A DNA stretch of 64,000 nucleotides from Panacagrimonas sp052386745 (GTDB lineage Bacteria > Pseudomonadota > Gammaproteobacteria > Nevskiales > Nevskiaceae): assembly GCA_052386745.1 (NCBI GenBank), contig JBQTJW010000015.1:82295-146294 (forward strand), written 5' to 3'. This document shows, one piece after another, positions 1 through 7,766 of this stretch. Position 1 is the first letter of the stretch. Each line of letters starts with the position of its first letter. The position numbers were made by a program, and so were the translations under genes. Under the pieces are notes generated by a model. The model saw nothing but the letters and a program-made list of their open reading frames with translations. It ran no database searches and was not told the DNA's origin.

Positions 1-120
1 ATCGTCACGGCCGAGAACCTGGCGGACCTCGCCACCGATGAGCTGCTCGACCTCATCGACACCGATGAACATGACGCCCAGGCCCTGATCATGGCCGCCC
101 GGCAGAAGGTCTACGCCTGA
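1..120 (+). CDS. nusA: Transcription elongation factor NusA, C-terminal end (partial)
   Basis: The window opens inside a reading frame that encodes 39 residues and stops at 118-120. The peptide ends in an acidic helical segment (LATDELLDLIDTDE) followed by QALIMAARQKVYA, which resembles the last acidic-repeat domain of proteobacterial NusA. That domain contacts the RNA polymerase alpha C-terminal domain. infB begins 32 bases downstream, the standard nusA-infB arrangement, which is the main support for the call since the catalytic part of the protein lies outside the window. Confidence 0.85.
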   Translation: MVTAENLADLATDELLDLIDTDEHDAQALIMAARQKVYA

Positions 121-152
121 ACGACCACCGCCCCACACTGACTTACGCCGCC

Positions 153-2939
153 ATGTCCACCGTCACAGTCCAGAATTTTGCCGAAGAGCTCAAGCGGCCG
201 GTGGCCGAGCTGCTGATCCAGCTGAAGGAGGCCGGCGTGCAGGCCGAAGACGCCCGGTCGCCCCTGTCGTCCAACGACAAGCTCGCACTCCTCAGCTACC
301 TGCGGCAGAAGACGCGTGCGCCCATCGCCACCGTGAGCGGCTCGGGTGCGGTCAATCCCAACCGCATCACCCTGAAGCGCAAGGAAACCTCCGAGCTGAA
401 GCTGGCGGTCGGGCGGGGTCTGCCCAGCAAGACGGTGAGCGTGGAAGTCCGCAAGAAGCGGGTGTTCACCGCCGAGCCGCCCATGATGCCGCGGCCCGCA
501 GCGGCACTGGCCGAAGTGCTGGCGCCGATCGAGGCCGAAGCCGAGATCGAGGCCGAAGTGTTGGAGTCGCTGGAGCCGGCGCCCATCGTCGCCGAGCCGG
601 TCCAGCCCGAGCCCGTATTGGACGCGCCCGACGCCGAGGCCGTTGCGCGCGAGGCCGAGCGGCTGGCGCAGCAGCAGGCGGAACGCGAGGCCCATGCCGC
701 CGCGGAAGCCGAGGCCCAGCGTCAGCGCGACGAAGCCGAGCAGTGCCTGCGCCAGGAGGCGGAAGCCAAGGTGCGTGCAGAGGCCGAAGCCGCCGAACAG
801 GCGCGCCGCGAACACGAGGACAAGCTCAAGAACGATCCGATCTATCGCGCGCGGATGGAGGCGGAAAGTTCGCGCCGCCGCGCCGCCGAGAACCTGCGTC
901 GCTCCGCGGAAGCGCGCCTGGCCCAGCCGGCAGCAGCCCCCGCGCCGACGGTGCCTCCGGCCGCTGCCGCCAAGAAGCCCGCCGCCGCGCCGGCCCCGGC
1001 CGATGCCAAGGGCGATCGCGATCGCGGTCGCGGCCATGGCCGCCAGGAACTGCACGTGGCCGAGGGCAAGGGCGGCAAGCGCGACAAGAAGAAGCGTAAG
1101 CCCACCGGCCAGGTGCGTGTGGACAACGCCCACCAGTTCGAGCGGCCGATTGCGCCGGTCGTGCGCGAGGTGGAGGTGCCGGAAGGCATCACCGTGGCCG
1201 ACCTCGCCAACCGCATGGCGGTCAAGGCCACCGAGCTGATCAAGGTCATGATGAAGAACGGCGTCATGGCCACCATCAACCAGATGCTCGACCAGGACAC
1301 GGCCGTGCTCATGGTGGAAGAGCTCGGCCACAAGGCGCGCGTCGTCAAGGGTACCGAGTTCGAAGAGGGCCTGATCCAGGCGGTCGAGGGCGAGAAGCGC
1401 GACGTACCGCAGGAAACGCGGCCGCCCGTGGTCACCATCATGGGCCACGTCGACCACGGCAAGACCTCCCTGCTGGACTACATCCGCAAGACCCGCGTGG
1501 CCGCGGGCGAGGCCGGCGGCATCACCCAGCACATCGGCGCGTACCACGTGACCACGGCCAAGGGCGTGGTCACGTTCCTGGACACACCGGGCCACGCCGC
1601 CTTCACCCGCATGCGTGCCCGCGGTGCCCAGGTGACGGACATCGTGATCCTGGTCATTGCCGGCGACGACGGCGTGATGCCGCAGACGCGCGAAGCCATC
1701 CAGCACGCGCGCGCCGCCAACGCGCCGATGGTGGTGGCGGTCACCAAGATCGACAAGCCAGGCTCGGATCTTCAGCGCGTGAAGAACGAACTGCTGAAGG
1801 AAGAGGTGGTGGCCGAGGATTTTGGCGGCGACATCCAGGTGGTGGGCGTGTCGTCGGTCAGCGGTCAGGGCATCGATGCGCTGCTGGACGCCATCCTGCT
1901 GCAGGCCGAGGTGCTGGAACTGACCGCTGCCGTGGACGTTCCGGCGCGCGGCCAGATCGTGGAATCGTCCATCGAGAAAGGCCGCGGACCGGTGGCGACC
2001 GTGCTGGTTCGCGCCGGCACGCTGCGCCAGGGCGACGTGATCCTCACCGGCCCGCACTTCGGCCGCGTGCGCGCCATGTTCGACGAGGGCGGCAAGCCGG
2101 TGAAGCAGGCCGGCCCGTCCATCCCGGTGCAGGTGCTGGGGCTCTCGGGCGTGCCCGATGTGGGCGAGGACATCGTGGTGGTGGCCGACGAGCGCAAGGC
2201 GCGCGAGCTGGCCATCCTGCGCGAAGGCAAGCAGCGCGAACGCAAGATGGAGCAGTCGCAGACCGTGCGCATGGACCAGATCTTCGCGCGCATGGGCGAG
2301 AACGAGGGCGAGATCAAGAATCTCAACCTGATGATCAAGACCGACGTCCAGGGTTCGGCCGAAGCGCTGGCCGATGCCCTGCGCAAGCTGCCGAGCGCCG
2401 AGGTGCGGGTGAACGTGCTGTCGTCCACCATCGGCGGCATCAGCGAGTCGGACGTGGACCTGGCCGTGGCCTCCAAGGCCATCATCATCGGCTTCAACGT
2501 GCGTGCCGACAGCGTGGCGCGCAAGCGCATCCAGGATGCGGGCGTCGACGTGCGCTACTACTCCATCATCTACCAGGTGATCGACGACGTGACCGCGGCC
2601 ATCGCCGGCATGCTCGGCACCGAGATGCGCGAGCAGATCGTGGGCATTGCCCAGGTGCGCGACGTGTTCCGCAGCTCGGTGCTCGGCAACATTGCCGGCT
2701 GCCTGGTGGTGGAAGGCAGCGTGCAGCGAAACCTGCCCATCCGCGTGCTGCGCAACCAGACCGTGGTCTACGAGGGCGTGCTGGAATCGCTGCGGCGCTT
2801 CAAGGACGACGTGCAGAAGGTCGAGGCCGGGACCGAGTGCGGCATCGGCGTGAAGAACTACAACGACGTGAAGGTGGGCGACCAGATCGAATGCTTTGAT
2901 CGCATCGAGATCCGCCGCACCGTGAAGGCCGAGGCCTGA
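153..2939 (+). CDS. infB: Translation initiation factor IF-2
   Basis: IF-2 is the GTPase that brings fMet-tRNA to the 30S subunit and promotes 50S joining. The 928-residue length fits the long proteobacterial form. Residues 1-50 form the small IF2-N domain, followed by a charged Ala/Glu/Arg-rich linker to about residue 330 and a second IF2-N-like segment. The G domain carries G1 GHVDHGKT at 431-438, the switch region GGITQHIGAYHV and G3 DTPGHAAF. The G4 motif reads TKID (531-534) instead of the usual NKID. Domains 2 to 4, including the fMet-tRNA-binding C-terminus, follow without interruption. It sits between nusA and rbfA in the conserved operon. The ATG at 153 gives the normal N-terminus MSTVTVQNFAEELK. 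Confidence 0.97.
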   Translation: MSTVTVQNFAEELKRPVAELLIQLKEAGVQAEDARSPLSSNDKLALLSYLRQKTRAPIATVSGSGAVNPNRITLKRKETSELKLAVGRGLPSKTVSVEVRKKRVFTAEPPMMPRPAAALAEVLAPIEAEAEIEAEVLESLEPAPIVAEPVQPEPVLDAPDAEAVAREAERLAQQQAEREAHAAAEAEAQRQRDEAEQCLRQEAEAKVRAEAEAAEQARREHEDKLKNDPIYRARMEAESSRRRAAENLRRSAEARLAQPAAAPAPTVPPAAAAKKPAAAPAPADAKGDRDRGRGHGRQELHVAEGKGGKRDKKKRKPTGQVRVDNAHQFERPIAPVVREVEVPEGITVADLANRMAVKATELIKVMMKNGVMATINQMLDQDTAVLMVEELGHKARVVKGTEFEEGLIQAVEGEKRDVPQETRPPVVTIMGHVDHGKTSLLDYIRKTRVAAGEAGGITQHIGAYHVTTAKGVVTFLDTPGHAAFTRMRARGAQVTDIVILVIAGDDGVMPQTREAIQHARAANAPMVVAVTKIDKPGSDLQRVKNELLKEEVVAEDFGGDIQVVGVSSVSGQGIDALLDAILLQAEVLELTAAVDVPARGQIVESSIEKGRGPVATVLVRAGTLRQGDVILTGPHFGRVRAMFDEGGKPVKQAGPSIPVQVLGLSGVPDVGEDIVVVADERKARELAILREGKQRERKMEQSQTVRMDQIFARMGENEGEIKNLNLMIKTDVQGSAEALADALRKLPSAEVRVNVLSSTIGGISESDVDLAVASKAIIIGFNVRADSVARKRIQDAGVDVRYYSIIYQVIDDVTAAIAGMLGTEMREQIVGIAQVRDVFRSSVLGNIAGCLVVEGSVQRNLPIRVLRNQTVVYEGVLESLRRFKDDVQKVEAGTECGIGVKNYNDVKVGDQIECFDRIEIRRTVKAEA

Positions 2940-3000
2940 AGCCGGCGGCGCGCGCGGCTGACGTGTCAGTGCCAGCCGCCGGCCCCCGGCCCATCCGGAC

Positions 3001-3381
3001 ATGAAAGAATTTCCGCGCAAGCTGCGCATCAACACCCAGTTGCAGCGGGAGCTGTCGGAGCTGATCACCGACGTGCTCACTGATCCGCGCCTGGAAGGCG
3101 TCTTCATTACCCAGGTGGATGCGGCGCCCGACCTTCGCAACGCCACCATCCTGGTCAGCTCCCTCAAGCCGGACGCGGAACTGGCCGCGGCCGTGGGCGT
3201 GCTCAACAACGCGGCGCCGCTCATGCGCAAGCACCTGGGCGCGCGGTTGCGGATGCGCTACACGCCGCATCTTCATTTTCGTGCCGACACCCAGCTGCGC
3301 CAGGCCGACCGGCTGACGCAGCTCATCCGCGAGTCGGTGCAGATCGATCGCGCCCACGCGCAAGACCGCCGCGAGGACTAG
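3001..3381 (+). CDS. rbfA: 30S ribosome-binding factor RbfA
   Basis: RbfA is a KH-fold protein that binds the 30S subunit late in 16S rRNA maturation and helps cold adaptation. The 126-residue product starts MKEFPRKLRINTQLQRELSE, with the conserved motif for early helix alpha1 and LRNATILVS / DPRLEGVFIT strands of the KH-like domain, ending in the basic tail RAHAQDRRED. It lies 61 bases after infB and its stop codon is only a few bases from the truB start, so the two are probably translationally coupled. Its last codons also contain the GAGG likely used as ribosome-binding site by truB. Confidence 0.95.
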   Translation: MKEFPRKLRINTQLQRELSELITDVLTDPRLEGVFITQVDAAPDLRNATILVSSLKPDAELAAAVGVLNNAAPLMRKHLGARLRMRYTPHLHFRADTQLRQADRLTQLIRESVQIDRAHAQDRRED

Positions 3382-3385
3382 GGTC

Positions 3386-4375
3386 ATTCCGGCGTCAAGG
3401 ACGCGGTGGCGCGATGTCGACGGCATCCTGCTGCTCGACAAGCCGCTGGGGATCAGTTCCAACCGCGCCCTGCAGATGGTGCGGCACCTGTTCCGCGCGA
3501 CAAAGGCCGGGCACACCGGCAGCCTCGACCCGTTGGCCACCGGCATGCTGCCGATCTGTTTCGGCGAAGCCACCAAGCTGTGCGGCCAGCTGCTGGACTC
3601 CGACAAGTGCTACGCGGCCACCATTGCCCTCGGGCAGAGGACCACCACTGGCGACGCCGAGGGCGAGATCGTTGCCCGCTCCGATCCACAGGGGCTGGAC
3701 CTGGCGGCGTTCGAGTCGGTGCGGTCCCGGTTTCTCGGACCGATCCGCCAGGTGCCGCCCATGTACTCCGCCCTCAAGCACCAGGGACAGCGCCTGTACG
3801 AGCTCGCCCGCGCTGGAGAAGAAGTGGACCGCGCGCCGCGCGAAGTGACCATTCGCCGCCTCGATCTGCTGGCGCTGTCCGACGCAAGGCTGGACATCCG
3901 CGTCTCCTGCTCGAAGGGCACCTATATCCGGACGCTGGCCGAGGACTTGGCCGCCGCGGTCGGCCAGCAGGCGCATTTGAGCATGCTGCGGCGCCTGGAA
4001 GTCGGCCCGTTCAGGCGCATGCGGATGTGGTCGTACGAGGAGCTGGAGCGGATTGCCGGCGATCCGGAGAATGCCGACCTGCCGGCCCTGGACGCCTGCC
4101 TGGAGCCGCTGTCCAGCGCCGTCAGCGACTGGCCGCAGGTCCGTCTGCCCGATGCGCAGCTTGCTCGCCTGGCGAAGGGTCAGTCGATGCCACTCTCCCC
4201 GGAATCCGATGGAATGCTGGACCTGCCCGAGCCGAGCCAGGGCAGGCAGGTGGCCGTGATGAACCTGGGCGGCGAGCTCAAGGCGCTTGCGCAGTTGGGT
4301 GCGGATGCGCAACTGGTCCCGAAGCGCTGGCTCGGCGGGACGGTTCGGCTTGAGGCAGAAGGTGCCGCCCGCTAG
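3386..4375 (+). CDS. truB: tRNA pseudouridine-55 synthase TruB, probable ATT start
   Basis: TruB isomerises U55 in the T-loop of nearly all tRNAs. The frame shows the catalytic motif GHTGSLDPLATGMLP with the nucleophile Asp at residue 48, plus MYSALKHQG, CSKGTYIRTLAEDL and a PUA-like C-terminal part. The frame contains no ATG, GTG or TTG between the stop at 3314-3316 and 3476, but conserved N-terminal residues (RDVDGILLLDKPLGISSN) are encoded upstream of 3476. Initiation at ATT 3386 gives eight residues before RDVDG, exactly as in E. coli TruB, puts the catalytic Asp at 48 as in E. coli, and places a GAGG sequence about nine bases upstream. A one-base sequencing error (ATG read as ATT) is the alternative. 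Confidence 0.85.
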   Translation: MPASRTRWRDVDGILLLDKPLGISSNRALQMVRHLFRATKAGHTGSLDPLATGMLPICFGEATKLCGQLLDSDKCYAATIALGQRTTTGDAEGEIVARSDPQGLDLAAFESVRSRFLGPIRQVPPMYSALKHQGQRLYELARAGEEVDRAPREVTIRRLDLLALSDARLDIRVSCSKGTYIRTLAEDLAAAVGQQAHLSMLRRLEVGPFRRMRMWSYEELERIAGDPENADLPALDACLEPLSSAVSDWPQVRLPDAQLARLAKGQSMPLSPESDGMLDLPEPSQGRQVAVMNLGGELKALAQLGADAQLVPKRWLGGTVRLEAEGAAR

Positions 4376-4378
4376 AAT
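4350..4378 (+). promoter_or_regulatory. Sigma-70-type promoter for rpsO-pnp
   Basis: TTGAGG (4350-4355), a 17-base spacer and TAGAAT (4373-4378) form a good sigma-70 match. The -10 element includes the TAG stop codon of truB. Transcription would start near 4385, about 40 bases before the rpsO ATG. In E. coli rpsO also has its own promoter between truB and rpsO, which supports the call by analogy. Confidence 0.65.
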
Positions 4379-4423
4379 GGGGGGCTTTGTAATGACATCA
4401 ATCAGAAGGTTTGGAGTGTTTCG

Positions 4424-4693
4424 ATGACTCTTTCGGTAGAACAGAAGCGTGGCGTGGTCGAAAAGAATGCCCGCGCCCAGAACGACACGGGCTCGCCCGA
4501 GGTGCAGGTTGCCCTGCTTTCGGCCCGCATCACGGACCTGAGCGGCCACTTCGAGAAGCACTCCAAGGATCACCACTCGCGCCGTGGCCTGCTCAAGATG
4601 GTGAACCAGCGCCGGAGCCTGCTCAACTATCTGAAGCGCAAGGATGAATCGCGCTACAACCAGCTGATCACCCAGCTCGGTCTGCGCCGCTAG
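4424..4693 (+). CDS. rpsO: 30S ribosomal protein S15
   Basis: S15 is a primary 16S rRNA-binding protein of the 30S platform and contacts the 50S in bridge B4. The 89-residue length is identical to E. coli S15. Hallmarks are NDTGSPEVQVALLSARI, LSGHFEKHSKDHHSRRGLL and LLNYLKRKD. It is preceded by GGTTTGGAG, a usable ribosome-binding site, and by its own promoter. In E. coli S15 represses its own mRNA through a pseudoknot in the leader; the short leader here (about 40 bases) could hold something similar, but I did not identify a pseudoknot with confidence. pnp follows 57 bases downstream. Confidence 0.97.
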   Translation: MTLSVEQKRGVVEKNARAQNDTGSPEVQVALLSARITDLSGHFEKHSKDHHSRRGLLKMVNQRRSLLNYLKRKDESRYNQLITQLGLRR

Positions 4694-4750
4694 GCGGCTG
4701 TTGCCGCACCAGCGTTTCATCCACCTATTCGTCTGCGCGAGCCTTTGAAA

Positions 4751-6859
4751 ATGGGAATTCCTGCCCTGCCTGCCACGCCCGTCACCCAGTCCTTCCAGTA
4801 CGGGCCGCACACCGTCACGTTCGAGACGGGTCACATTGCCCGCCAGGCGAACGCCGCGGTCATCGTCCGTGCGGACGACACGGTGGTTCTCGTCACCGTC
4901 GTCGGCAAGCGCGAGGCCAAGCCGGGTCAGGATTTCTTTCCGCTCACCGTGGATTACATGGAGCGTACGTACGCTGGCGGGCGCATCCCGGGCGGCTTCT
5001 TCAAGCGCGAAGGGCGTCCCAGCGAGCGTGAAACGCTCACCTCGCGCCTGATCGACCGCCCGCTGCGGCCGCTCTTTCCGGAAGGGTTTCTGAACGAAGT
5101 CCAGATCGTGGCGACCGTGCTGTCGCTCAATCCGGACGTGGATGCCGACATCCCCGCCATGCTCGGCGCGTCGGCCGCGCTGGCAATTTCCGGCATTCCG
5201 TTCGAAGGCCCCATCGGCGCGGCGCGCGTCGGCTATGCCGACGGTCAGTACCTGCTCAACCCCACGGTCGCGCAGCAGGCCACGTCCCAGCTGGATCTCG
5301 TGGTCGCCGGTACGCGTGACGCCGTGATGATGGTGGAATCGGAAGCCGAACAGCTCTCTGAAGACGTCATGCTCGGCGCCGTGCTGTTCGGACACGAGCA
5401 GATGCAGGTCGCCATCAAGGCGATCAACGACCTGGCGGCCGCTGCCGGCAAGCCGAAGTGGACGTGGCAGCCCGCTGCTGCGCTCGCCGGGCTCGGTGAA
5501 GCGGTCGCGGCCTGCCGTGCCGAGGTCGTCACGGCCTACGCCGTGGTGGACAAGCAGGCCCGGCACGACGCCGTGGGCGCGGTGCGGGCCAGGCTGGTGG
5601 AATCGCTGTGCAGCGGGGAGACGCCGAAGTACCCCGCTGACAAGGTCAAGAACGCGTTCCACGACCTGGAGGCCTCCGTCGTCCGCAACCGCATTCTGGA
5701 CGGCCTGCCGCGCATCGATGGCCGCGACACGCGCACCGTGCGCGCCATCAGCATCAGTGCCGGCGTGCTGCCGCGCACGCATGGTTCGGCCATCTTCACC
5801 CGCGGTGAAACGCAGGTGCTGGCCGTCACCACCCTGGGTACCAGCAAGGACGCCCAGCTGATCGACGCGATGGAAGGCGAATGGCGCGAGCCGTTCATGC
5901 TCAACTACAACTTTCCGCCGTACAGCGTCGGCGAAACCGGTCGCCTCAATGCGCCGAAGCGCCGCGAGATCGGTCACGGCCGGCTTGCAAAGCGCGGCCT
6001 GGCCGGCGTGATGCCGGACCTGGAAAAGGATTTTCCCTACGTCGTGCGCGTGGTGGCGGAAACCACCGAATCGAACGGCTCCTCCTCCATGGCCTCGGTG
6101 TGCAGCTCCTGCCTGTCGATGATGGACGCGGGCGTGCCCCTCAAGGCGCCGGTGGCCGGCGTGGCGATGGGCCTGATCCTGGAAGGCAGCAAGTTCGCGG
6201 TGCTGACCGACATCCTGGGCGACGAGGATCACCTGGGTGACATGGACTTCAAGGTCGCCGGGTCGCGTGCCGGCATTACCGCCCTGCAGATGGACATCAA
6301 GATCACCGGCGTGAACGCCGAGATCATGAAGCAGGCCCTGACCCAGGCCAAGGCGGGCCGCCTGCACATCCTCGACCAGATGGACCAGGTGCTGCCTGCG
6401 CCGCGTTCGGAGATGTCCTCGTGGGCGCCACGCATCACCACCATCAAGATTCACCCGGACAAGATCCGCGAAGTCATCGGCAAGGGCGGCGTCACCATTC
6501 GCGCCATCACCGAGGAAACCGGCACGTCGATCGACATCGACGATGACGGCACCATCAAGGTCGCTGCCGTGGACAAGGCGCAGGCCGATGCGGCGATTGC
6601 GCGCATCCACGCGCTGACCCGCGACGTCGAGGTCGGCACGGTCTACGAAGGCAAGGTCGCCAAGCTGATGGACTTCGGCGCCTTCGTCACGATCCTCCCC
6701 GGGAAGGACGGGCTGGTCCACATCTCGCAGCTCTCCGACAAGCGCGTCGAAAAGGTCGAAGACGTGGTCAAGGAAGGCCAGAACGTACGGGTCAAGGTCC
6801 TGGAAGTCGACAAGCAGGGCCGCATTCGCCTGTCGATGAAGGCTGTCGATGTCGCGTAA
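4751..6859 (+). CDS. pnp: Polyribonucleotide nucleotidyltransferase (PNPase)
   Basis: PNPase degrades RNA 3' to 5' by phosphorolysis and is a degradosome component. The protein (702 residues from ATG 4751) has two RNase PH-like domains; the second contains NGSSSMASVC and the acidic active-site stretch ILGDEDHLGDMDFKVAGSR. A KH domain (IREVIGKGGVTIRAITEETG, near residue 575) and an S1 domain (GKVAKLMDFGAFVTILPGKDGLVHISQLS) close the protein. A TTG two codons upstream (4745) could also initiate; the ATG is preferred because it gives the usual short N-terminus. The rpsO-pnp pair is conserved, and in E. coli its mRNA is autoregulated through RNase III cleavage. Confidence 0.97.
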   Translation: MGIPALPATPVTQSFQYGPHTVTFETGHIARQANAAVIVRADDTVVLVTVVGKREAKPGQDFFPLTVDYMERTYAGGRIPGGFFKREGRPSERETLTSRLIDRPLRPLFPEGFLNEVQIVATVLSLNPDVDADIPAMLGASAALAISGIPFEGPIGAARVGYADGQYLLNPTVAQQATSQLDLVVAGTRDAVMMVESEAEQLSEDVMLGAVLFGHEQMQVAIKAINDLAAAAGKPKWTWQPAAALAGLGEAVAACRAEVVTAYAVVDKQARHDAVGAVRARLVESLCSGETPKYPADKVKNAFHDLEASVVRNRILDGLPRIDGRDTRTVRAISISAGVLPRTHGSAIFTRGETQVLAVTTLGTSKDAQLIDAMEGEWREPFMLNYNFPPYSVGETGRLNAPKRREIGHGRLAKRGLAGVMPDLEKDFPYVVRVVAETTESNGSSSMASVCSSCLSMMDAGVPLKAPVAGVAMGLILEGSKFAVLTDILGDEDHLGDMDFKVAGSRAGITALQMDIKITGVNAEIMKQALTQAKAGRLHILDQMDQVLPAPRSEMSSWAPRITTIKIHPDKIREVIGKGGVTIRAITEETGTSIDIDDDGTIKVAAVDKAQADAAIARIHALTRDVEVGTVYEGKVAKLMDFGAFVTILPGKDGLVHISQLSDKRVEKVEDVVKEGQNVRVKVLEVDKQGRIRLSMKAVDVA

Positions 6860-6869
6860 TTGCTGAACC

Positions 6870-6908
6870 TTGCGTGAATGGCTTGAACAAGAATAGCCAT
6901 TCACGCAA
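6870..6908 (+). other. Long perfect inverted repeat downstream of pnp
   Basis: Two 14-base arms (6870-6883 and 6895-6908, TTGCGTGAATGGCT and its complement) pair perfectly around an 11-base loop, starting 11 bases after the pnp stop codon. No T-run follows on either strand, so this is not a classical intrinsic terminator. It may protect the 3' end of the pnp message or serve as an RNase III site. A true terminator for the plus strand lies further on at 7045-7070. Confidence 0.7.
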
Positions 6909-6963
6909 AATCAACCGAAGGTGAAAGCGAACGATCTAAAGGCCATGGACCCTGGACGTGCGC

Positions 6964-6988
6964 AAAAAATACCCCCGGTCAACGGGGG
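6964..6988 (-). terminator. Intrinsic terminator (minus strand)
   Basis: Read on the minus strand, CCCCCG-ttgac-CGGGGG is followed by TATTTTTTG, a stable stem with a strong U-tract. It ends the candidate small RNA and would also stop read-through from phaR. Confidence 0.8.
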
Positions 6989-7044
6989 CGAAGTGTGAGA
7001 AAGGCGCAAGGCCTTTCTGGAGGAGAGAGGGATTGATCTTCATA

Positions 7045-7070
7045 AAGAGCGCCCGAGGCGCTCTTCTTTT
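7045..7070 (+). terminator. Intrinsic terminator of the rpsO-pnp operon
   Basis: AAGAGCGCC (7045-7053), loop CGA and GGCGCTCTT (7057-7065) form a 9-bp stem followed by CTTTT on the plus strand. On the opposite strand the same sequence forms the first hairpin of the candidate small RNA. Confidence 0.75.
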
Positions 7071-7079
7071 GGCATGGCG

Positions 7080-7091
7080 ATGTTGCAGTGC
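7080..7091 (-). promoter_or_regulatory. TGC-rich motif, possible PhaR operator A
   Basis: The 12-mer GCACTGCAACAT (minus strand) lies immediately after the -10 element of the small-RNA promoter and covers the expected start site. The identical 12-mer recurs at 7765-7776, at the start of phaR. PhaR proteins of Cupriavidus and Paracoccus are known to bind TGC-rich sites and to repress their own genes and phasin genes, so PhaR control of both transcripts is a reasonable inference. Confidence 0.5.
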
Positions 7092-7120
7092 AGTATAAAA
7101 TCAGGCCTCGCGTTCGTAAA
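7092..7120 (-). promoter_or_regulatory. Promoter of the candidate small RNA
   Basis: On the minus strand, TTTACG (7115-7120), a 17-base spacer and TATACT (7092-7097) match the sigma-70 consensus at four and five of six positions. The predicted start is near 7085. Confidence 0.6.
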
Positions 7121-7247
7121 GAATTTGCGGTTTAAAAAACACCACAACACTCATGGTCTTACGTTTCATTGCGCAGGGACTGTGACGTCCATCACAATTC
7201 CGTACCGCGTAAAGCGACGCAAGTCTGGCTCAGACGGCAAGTGGACT

Positions 7248-7766
7248 TTAGTCGGAAGACGAAGCCGTCTCCCCTTCACTGCGTGCCAGCTTTGTCAGCT
7301 TGCTTCGCGACAGGCTCTTGAGAAACTCCTTGCGAACCAGCCGCCAGATCGGGACCTGGCGCTCCGCGAGATCCTTCAGCACATGCAGAGGCTGTTGGGC
7401 CTGGCCAAGCTTCTGCCGCAACTGGTCGGCAAAATTTCCATGCTGCTGCATGAACAGTTGAAGCGACAACTCCAGATACCGGCTGATGCTGGTCTGCATG
7501 GGGTCGCCGTAAAACCGGATGATGAAGGTCAGCAGGGGGGAGGTGAAAATCGGGTCCCCGCCTTCCTCCTGGTCAGCGATGACCTGCAGCAGGATGCTTC
7601 GGGTGATGTCCTCCCGCGTGCGCTTGTCCTCGACACGGAAGCGAACGCTTTGTAGAACGAGTTGGCGCACCTCTTCCAGGGTGATGTAGCGGCTGACCTC
7701 CGTGTCATATAAACGGCGATTGGGATACTTCTTGATGACACGGATGTCGCTCATAGTCACGGCCAT
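7248..7766 (-). CDS. phaR: Polyhydroxyalkanoate synthesis repressor PhaR
   Basis: PhaR binds DNA and nascent PHA granules and represses phasin genes until polymer is made. The N-terminal DNA-binding domain is clear: VIKKYPNRRLYD and SRYITLEEVRQLV. Two PHB accumulation segments follow (around ADQEEGGDPIFTSPLLTFIIRFYG and STSISRYLELSLQLF-like sequence). At 172 residues it is near the family length. ATG 7766 gives MAVTMSDIRV; ATG 7754 (MSDIRVIKK) is equally possible, and neither has a strong ribosome-binding site. The TGC-rich motif overlapping the first codon suggests autorepression. No PHA synthase or phasin gene is in the window, so its targets lie elsewhere or include the adjacent small RNA. 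Confidence 0.92.
   Translation of the reverse strand: MAVTMSDIRVIKKYPNRRLYDTEVSRYITLEEVRQLVLQSVRFRVEDKRTREDITRSILLQVIADQEEGGDPIFTSPLLTFIIRFYGDPMQTSISRYLELSLQLFMQQHGNFADQLRQKLGQAQQPLHVLKDLAERQVPIWRLVRKEFLKSLSRSKLTKLARSEGETASSSD

Larger units (their letters stand above)
6964..7085 (-). ncRNA. Candidate small regulatory RNA next to phaR
   Basis: A minus-strand transcript of about 122 nt is predicted from the promoter at 7092-7120 to the T-run at 6964-6969. It would fold into three hairpins: 7045-7065 (9-bp stem, loop of three), 6998-7018 (8-bp stem AGAAAGGC/GCCTTTCT) and the terminator 6972-6988. Between the first two hairpins lies an unpaired pyrimidine stretch, CTCTCTCCTCC on the RNA strand (plus 7019-7029), complementary to Shine-Dalgarno sequences. 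No convincing ORF is present: the ATG at 7072-7074 is followed by only ten sense codons before a stop. phaR ends 163 bases upstream. The function, base-pairing regulation of translation, is an inference, and I do not recognise a named family. Confidence 0.55.

Noticed and set aside
111..3230. Very long open frame antisense to infB (and similar antisense frames over pnp, alaS, ComEC and 51.5-55.7 kb)
   Set aside because: Products are low-complexity His/Arg/Ala/Gly-rich sequences without family features, a known effect of GC-rich codon use; the opposite strand holds well-recognised genes.
7074..7655. Plus-strand ORF across the small-RNA region and phaR
   Set aside because: It runs antisense to the clear PhaR reading frame and has no recognisable features.
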